Assembly: GCA_031264895.1 (NCBI GenBank)
Contig: JAISDI010000276.1
Coordinates: 1 to 9,464 of the forward strand
From: Endomicrobium sp.
GTDB lineage: Bacteria; Elusimicrobiota; Endomicrobiia; Endomicrobiales; Endomicrobiaceae
DNA length: 9,464 nt
Direction of reading: 5' to 3'
The notes beneath the pieces are model-generated. The model was not told the DNA's origin. It saw nothing but the letters and a program-made list of their open reading frames with translations, and searched no databases. This document shows, piece after piece, positions 6,547 through 9,464 of the stretch; positions within the stretch are counted from its first letter, which is position 1; each line of letters starts with the position of its first letter. The position numbers and the translations under genes were made by a program.

Positions 6547-7443
6547 TTGAAAAACAATCTTGATTTAAAAAAGTATCTTTCGAAAAAAGCAGCAGCCGTA
6601 AATTCCGCTTTAAAGAAATATCTTCCGCAAGACAGTTCCGTAATATCAAAAGCCATGCGCTACAGCATTCTTGCCGGCGGAAAAAGGCTTCGTCCGGTTT
6701 TTGTTTTGCTTGCGTCGGAAATGTTCGGGATAAAAAATGACAATGTTATGCCGGCGGCTTGCGCCGTAGAATATCTGCACACGTATTCATTGATACACGA
6801 CGATCTTCCTTCTATGGATAATGACGATTTAAGAAGAGGCAAACCGACAAGTCACAAAAAATTCGGCGAAGCCGCGGCAATTTTGTGCGGCGACGCTCTT
6901 TTGACCGAATCTTTCAATCTGATAACAAAATCGAAATCTTCGGATAAAAATATAAAAGAAGCAATAAGCATTTTGTCGGATTTGGGCGGATACAGGGGAA
7001 TGATTGCAGGACAGTCCGAAGATACTCTGGAAGCCGGAAAATGGAACGATAAGAGCGAAAATTTTTTGAAAAAAAAGTTACATTTTATACATCTGCAAAA
7101 AACCTCGGCATTGATTGTAGCAAGCTTTAAAATCGGAGCGGTTTTGGCGGGGGCGGATAAAAAAAGTGTTAAAGCTCTTGAAGAGTATGCAAAAAACATA
7201 GGTTTGGCTTTTCAGATTGCCGACGATATTCTTGACGTATACGCCGACAAAAAGCTTTTAGGCAAAAAAGGCAGCGACAAAGATAACGGCAAACTTACAT
7301 ACCTTGCTCTTTACGGAAAAGAAAAAGCCGAAAAAGACGCTTACTCTTATGTGCAGAAAGCTAAAAATGCCGTAAAAATTTTCGGTAAAAAATCCGAAAT
7401 ATTGAATATGATTGCAGATTACACTGTTTCAAGGAATTATTAG
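6547..7443 (+). CDS. ispA: Polyprenyl (farnesyl/geranylgeranyl) diphosphate synthase, IspA type
   Basis: This is a trans-type prenyltransferase that adds isopentenyl diphosphate units to an allylic diphosphate, supplying precursors for undecaprenyl phosphate and quinone side chains. The 298-residue protein has every family motif: GGKRLRP (44-50), the first aspartate-rich motif DDLPSMD (85-91) in the bacterial form with two extra residues, RRGKP (96-100), GDALL (115-119), GQSED (155-159), HLQKTSALI (182-190), the second aspartate-rich motif DDILD (226-230), and GSDKDNGKLTY near 242-252. The sequence before the first motif, EYLHTYSLIHDD, resembles bacterial farnesyl diphosphate synthases, so a C15 product is most likely; C20 cannot be excluded by eye. 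The start is a TTG, 1 base after the xseB stop, kept because the next ATG would remove conserved helices; AAGGAG at 6529-6534 lies a rather long 12 bases away. Confidence 0.93.
   Translation: MKNNLDLKKYLSKKAAAVNSALKKYLPQDSSVISKAMRYSILAGGKRLRPVFVLLASEMFGIKNDNVMPAACAVEYLHTYSLIHDDLPSMDNDDLRRGKPTSHKKFGEAAAILCGDALLTESFNLITKSKSSDKNIKEAISILSDLGGYRGMIAGQSEDTLEAGKWNDKSENFLKKKLHFIHLQKTSALIVASFKIGAVLAGADKKSVKALEEYAKNIGLAFQIADDILDVYADKKLLGKKGSDKDNGKLTYLALYGKEKAEKDAYSYVQKAKNAVKIFGKKSEILNMIADYTVSRNY
7431..7435 (+). promoter_or_regulatory. Ribosome-binding site deciding the GTG start of dxs
   Basis: AAGGA lies 7 bases before the GTG at 7443 and within the last codons of ispA. It supports this non-ATG start, which shares its G with the last base of the ispA stop codon TAG. 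Confidence 0.6.
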
Positions 7444-9290
7444 TGAAAATATTTGATAAAGTAAACAATCCCCAGGATTTAAAAAAATTAAAAAAAGAAG
7501 AACTTCCGAAACTGGCGGAAGAAATAAGACAAGAAATAATAAACACGGTTTCCAAAAACGGCGGCCATCTGGCGCCAAGTCTCGGCGCGGTCGATTTGAC
7601 CGTTGCAATGCACTACGTTTTTAACAGCCCTAAAGATAAAAGTATCTGGGACGTAGGTCATCAGGCCTATTCGCACAAACTTCTGACTGAAAGAAAAAAT
7701 AAATTTAAGACGCTTAGAGTCCACAACGGATTAAGCGGTTTCCCCAGAAGAGCCGAATCTGAATATGACTGTTTTGGCGTCGGTCATTCTTCTACTTCAA
7801 TTTCTGCGGCGTTAGGTTTTGCCGTCGCGCGCGATTTGAAAGACGAAAATTATAAGGTAGTTGCCGTAATCGGCGACGGTTCTATGACGGGCGGGCTTGC
7901 TTTTGAAGGGCTGCAAAATGCCGGACATCTTAAAAAAGACATGCTCGTGATTTTAAACGACAATGAAATGTTCATATCGCAAAAAGTGGGGGCAGTAGCG
8001 GGCTATTTTGCAAAACTTCTTACGATAGGGATGGTAAAAACGGTCGAAAATAAAGTTATGAAGACGGTCAGCAGGTTTCACAGTTTCGGTTCTCCTTTCG
8101 GCAAACTTATCAAAAGAGTAAAAGTAATGCTTTTCCCCGGTATGTTATTTGAAGAAATGGGATTTACTTACATAGGGCCGGTTCAGGGGCATGACGTCAA
8201 TAATCTTATAACGATACTTTCCAATATCAAAGATATGAAAGGTCCCGTTTTGCTTCACGCAATAACAAAAAAAGGAAAAGGATACAAGCCTGCCGAAGAA
8301 GACCCTACGCGTTTTCACGGCGTCGGAAAATTTAATCCTTTGACCGGCGAAACTGCAAAAAGCAAAGGCGCGCCCAGCTATACGGAAATTTTTTCGAATA
8401 CTTTGGTAAAAATGGCGCAGGCAAACGATAAAATAGTCGCTATTACTGCCGCCATGCCCGAAGGAACGGGCGTTGATAAATTTGCAAAAGAGTTTCCTGA
8501 CAGATATTTTGACGTAGGAATAGCAGAAGGCCATGCGGTAACGTTCGCCGCTGCTCTTGCCGCCGGCGGAATGCATCCTGTATGCGCAATATATTCGACG
8601 TTTATGCAAAGGGCGATAGACAATGTGATCCATGACGTAGCTTTGCAAAAGCTTCCCGTAATTTTTGCTTTAGACAGGGCGGGACTTGTAGGCGAAGACG
8701 GAGGAACTCATCACGGAGCTTTTGATTTTTCTTATTTGAAATATATACCAAACCTCATAGTAATGTCGCCCGCTGACGAAAACGAATTGCAGCATATGCT
8801 TAAAACCGCTTTTAACTCAAACATGCCATGCGCAATAAGATATCCAAGAGGCGCAGGAACAGGAGTTGCTTTAGACATGGCTCCGTCGGTTTTGCAGATA
8901 GGCAAAGCCAAAGTAATGCAGGAAGGCAAAGATATCTGCCTTTTAGGAATAGGCAATCAGGTCGACAATTGCATTAAAGCCTCAGAAATGCTGGGCGAAA
9001 AAGGCATAGATGCAGCCGTCGTAAATATGAGATTTTTAAAACCTTTTGACGAAGATATTATAAAAGACATGCTTAATGCAGGAATCAAAAAATTTATTAC
9101 GGTAGAAGAAAACGCTCTACTAGGCGGGCTGGGGGAAAGCGTAAAAGCTCTTTTATGCGGCTCGGACGCAACTGTGGAATGTATAGGCCTGCCCGATAAG
9201 TTCGTAGAACACGGAAACATAAAAATTTTAAAAGAAAAATACGGCCTAACCGCAAAAAACATAGCCGAAACAGCGCTAAACATGAAGTAA
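7443..9290 (+). CDS. dxs: 1-deoxy-D-xylulose-5-phosphate synthase
   Basis: DXS condenses pyruvate and glyceraldehyde 3-phosphate with loss of CO2, using thiamine diphosphate and magnesium; it is the first and flux-controlling step of the MEP isoprenoid pathway and also feeds thiamine and pyridoxal synthesis. The 615-residue protein is near the usual 610-640. Visible features are NGGHLAPSLGAVDLT with H42 (equivalent to H49 of E. coli), WDVGHQAY, GFPRRAESEYDCFGVGHSS, the cofactor motif GDGSMTGG (144-151) to NDNE (172-175), GPVQGHD, the transketolase-type pyrimidine domain with DVGIAEGHAVTFAA (catalytic E362), DRAGLVGEDGGTHHG, and YPRGAG. The C-terminal transketolase domain ends the chain. One common motif, AEQH, reads AEGH here; the glutamate is kept. 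The gene follows ispA without a gap, a widespread pairing that places two isoprenoid steps on one transcript. Confidence 0.97.
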   Translation: MKIFDKVNNPQDLKKLKKEELPKLAEEIRQEIINTVSKNGGHLAPSLGAVDLTVAMHYVFNSPKDKSIWDVGHQAYSHKLLTERKNKFKTLRVHNGLSGFPRRAESEYDCFGVGHSSTSISAALGFAVARDLKDENYKVVAVIGDGSMTGGLAFEGLQNAGHLKKDMLVILNDNEMFISQKVGAVAGYFAKLLTIGMVKTVENKVMKTVSRFHSFGSPFGKLIKRVKVMLFPGMLFEEMGFTYIGPVQGHDVNNLITILSNIKDMKGPVLLHAITKKGKGYKPAEEDPTRFHGVGKFNPLTGETAKSKGAPSYTEIFSNTLVKMAQANDKIVAITAAMPEGTGVDKFAKEFPDRYFDVGIAEGHAVTFAAALAAGGMHPVCAIYSTFMQRAIDNVIHDVALQKLPVIFALDRAGLVGEDGGTHHGAFDFSYLKYIPNLIVMSPADENELQHMLKTAFNSNMPCAIRYPRGAGTGVALDMAPSVLQIGKAKVMQEGKDICLLGIGNQVDNCIKASEMLGEKGIDAAVVNMRFLKPFDEDIIKDMLNAGIKKFITVEENALLGGLGESVKALLCGSDATVECIGLPDKFVEHGNIKILKEKYGLTAKNIAETALNMK

Positions 9291-9306
9291 GAGCTTCTTC
9301 ATATTT

Positions 9307-9325
9307 AGCCGTTAAGAACGGCTTT
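9307..9325 (+). terminator. Stem-loop after dxs, possible weak intrinsic terminator
   Basis: AGCCGTT (9307-9313) and AACGGCT (9317-9323) form a perfect 7-bp stem with an AAG loop, 16 bases after the dxs stop codon. Only three T residues (9323-9325, the first being part of the stem) follow, so the uridine tract is poor. It is correctly placed to end the operon but may instead be the first part of the structured repeat that follows. Confidence 0.4.
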
Positions 9326-9327
9326 AG

Positions 9328-9352
9328 TCAGGGGCATTTTCGTTGCCCCTGA
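9328..9352. repeat. Inverted repeat, G+C-rich 9-bp stem
   Basis: TCAGGGGCA (9328-9336) and TGCCCCTGA (9344-9352) pair perfectly around a 7-base loop. No T-run follows on either strand, so it is not a typical terminator. It stands between two other stem-loops. Confidence 0.7.
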
Positions 9353-9361
9353 ACCCCACGA

Positions 9362-9391
9362 CTTACTTTTTGCAGTCGGTCAAAAAGTAAG
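9362..9391. repeat. Inverted repeat, 11-bp perfect stem
   Basis: CTTACTTTTTG (9362-9372) and CAAAAAGTAAG (9381-9391) form an 11-bp perfect palindrome around CAGTCGGT. A shorter alternative pairing of CGACT (9359-9363) with AGTCG (9374-9378) would compete with it. Palindromes of this size between genes often belong to dispersed repeat families; with one copy in view this is inference. Confidence 0.7.
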
Positions 9392-9464
9392 CAAAAACCC
9401 TTGCCGCTGAAAGCATTCGCAAAAGATTTTTGAAGCAAATTCGGAACTCGCGGCATAAAGACTT

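Larger units (their letters stand above)
9328..9464 (-). other. Short minus-strand open frame within the structured repeat, open at the window edge
   Basis: Reading the minus strand from the window edge there is an open frame of 44 codons ending in TGA (complement of 9328-9330). The only ATG in view is the complement of 9454-9456, giving a possible 42-residue peptide; the frame is also open beyond it to the edge. The peptide contains GKGFCLLFDRLQKV and a basic end QGQRKCP. No domain is recognised, and the codons for this part coincide with the arms of the two palindromes, so the sequence is more likely shaped by DNA or RNA structure than by protein function. It could be the end of a gene continuing outside the window, or a spurious frame of the kind commonly annotated inside dispersed repeats. 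Confidence 0.2.

Noticed and set aside
8145..8648. 167-codon open frame on the minus strand inside dxs
   Set aside because: It lies wholly within conserved DXS coding sequence, is rich in Cys, Tyr and Phe without a domain pattern, and overlaps another minus-strand frame. It is a shadow.
1..9464. Defence system, CRISPR array, transposase, tRNA or rRNA genes
   Set aside because: No direct-repeat array, transposase or integrase motif, or tRNA-like cloverleaf was seen; nearly all bases belong to recognised housekeeping genes or the 6S RNA.

Overview
The window is a compact, one-directional housekeeping cluster from an AT-rich bacterium. Nine protein genes and one non-coding RNA gene all lie on the + strand, with gaps from overlapping to 36 bases, except for the stretch between zapA and rarA that holds the RNA. 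The combination fits a Gram-negative-type bacterium outside the Proteobacteria: ZapA with a small coiled-coil partner, 6S RNA, RNase Y with YmdB, XseAB, a bacterial-type prenyl synthase and DXS. My best guess is the Elusimicrobiota (Endomicrobium-like). That rests on gene content and base composition only, and no marker gene here settles it.

Layout. A good sigma70-type promoter (58-87) precedes a small coiled-coil protein of ZapB type (114-344) and zapA (347-637). Next comes a 6S RNA gene (about 652-811), recognisable by its closing stem, central bubble and apical hairpin. The AAA+ ATPase gene rarA follows (832-2151); its reading frame could be extended back into the 6S gene, but the family-consistent start is the ATG at 832. 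Then come 5-formyltetrahydrofolate cyclo-ligase (2108-2701, GTG start, overlapping rarA), rny (RNase Y, 2738-4294), ymdB (4291-5064), xseA (5057-6283), xseB (6276-6545), an IspA-type prenyl diphosphate synthase (6547-7443, TTG start) and dxs (7443-9290, GTG start). The last 174 bases hold three consecutive stem-loops and a short minus-strand reading frame running off the window edge. They look like an intergenic dispersed repeat, not an ordinary operon end.

How the genes relate. zapB-like and zapA belong to Z-ring assembly. 6S RNA is a global regulator of RNA polymerase. RarA acts at stalled replication forks. The cyclo-ligase feeds folate one-carbon metabolism. RNase Y and YmdB belong to RNA turnover and are translationally coupled. 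XseA and XseB are the two subunits of exonuclease VII. IspA and DXS belong to isoprenoid synthesis, DXS at the entry of the MEP pathway and IspA at chain elongation. From rny onward every junction overlaps or is 1 base apart, so these six genes are probably one transcript.

Most of the content is well known. The items most worth a second look are the 6S RNA gene in a zapA / 6S / cyclo-ligase neighbourhood like that of Escherichia coli (with rarA inserted), and the structured repeat at the right edge. I see no undescribed defence system, mobile element with a transposase, or CRISPR array.
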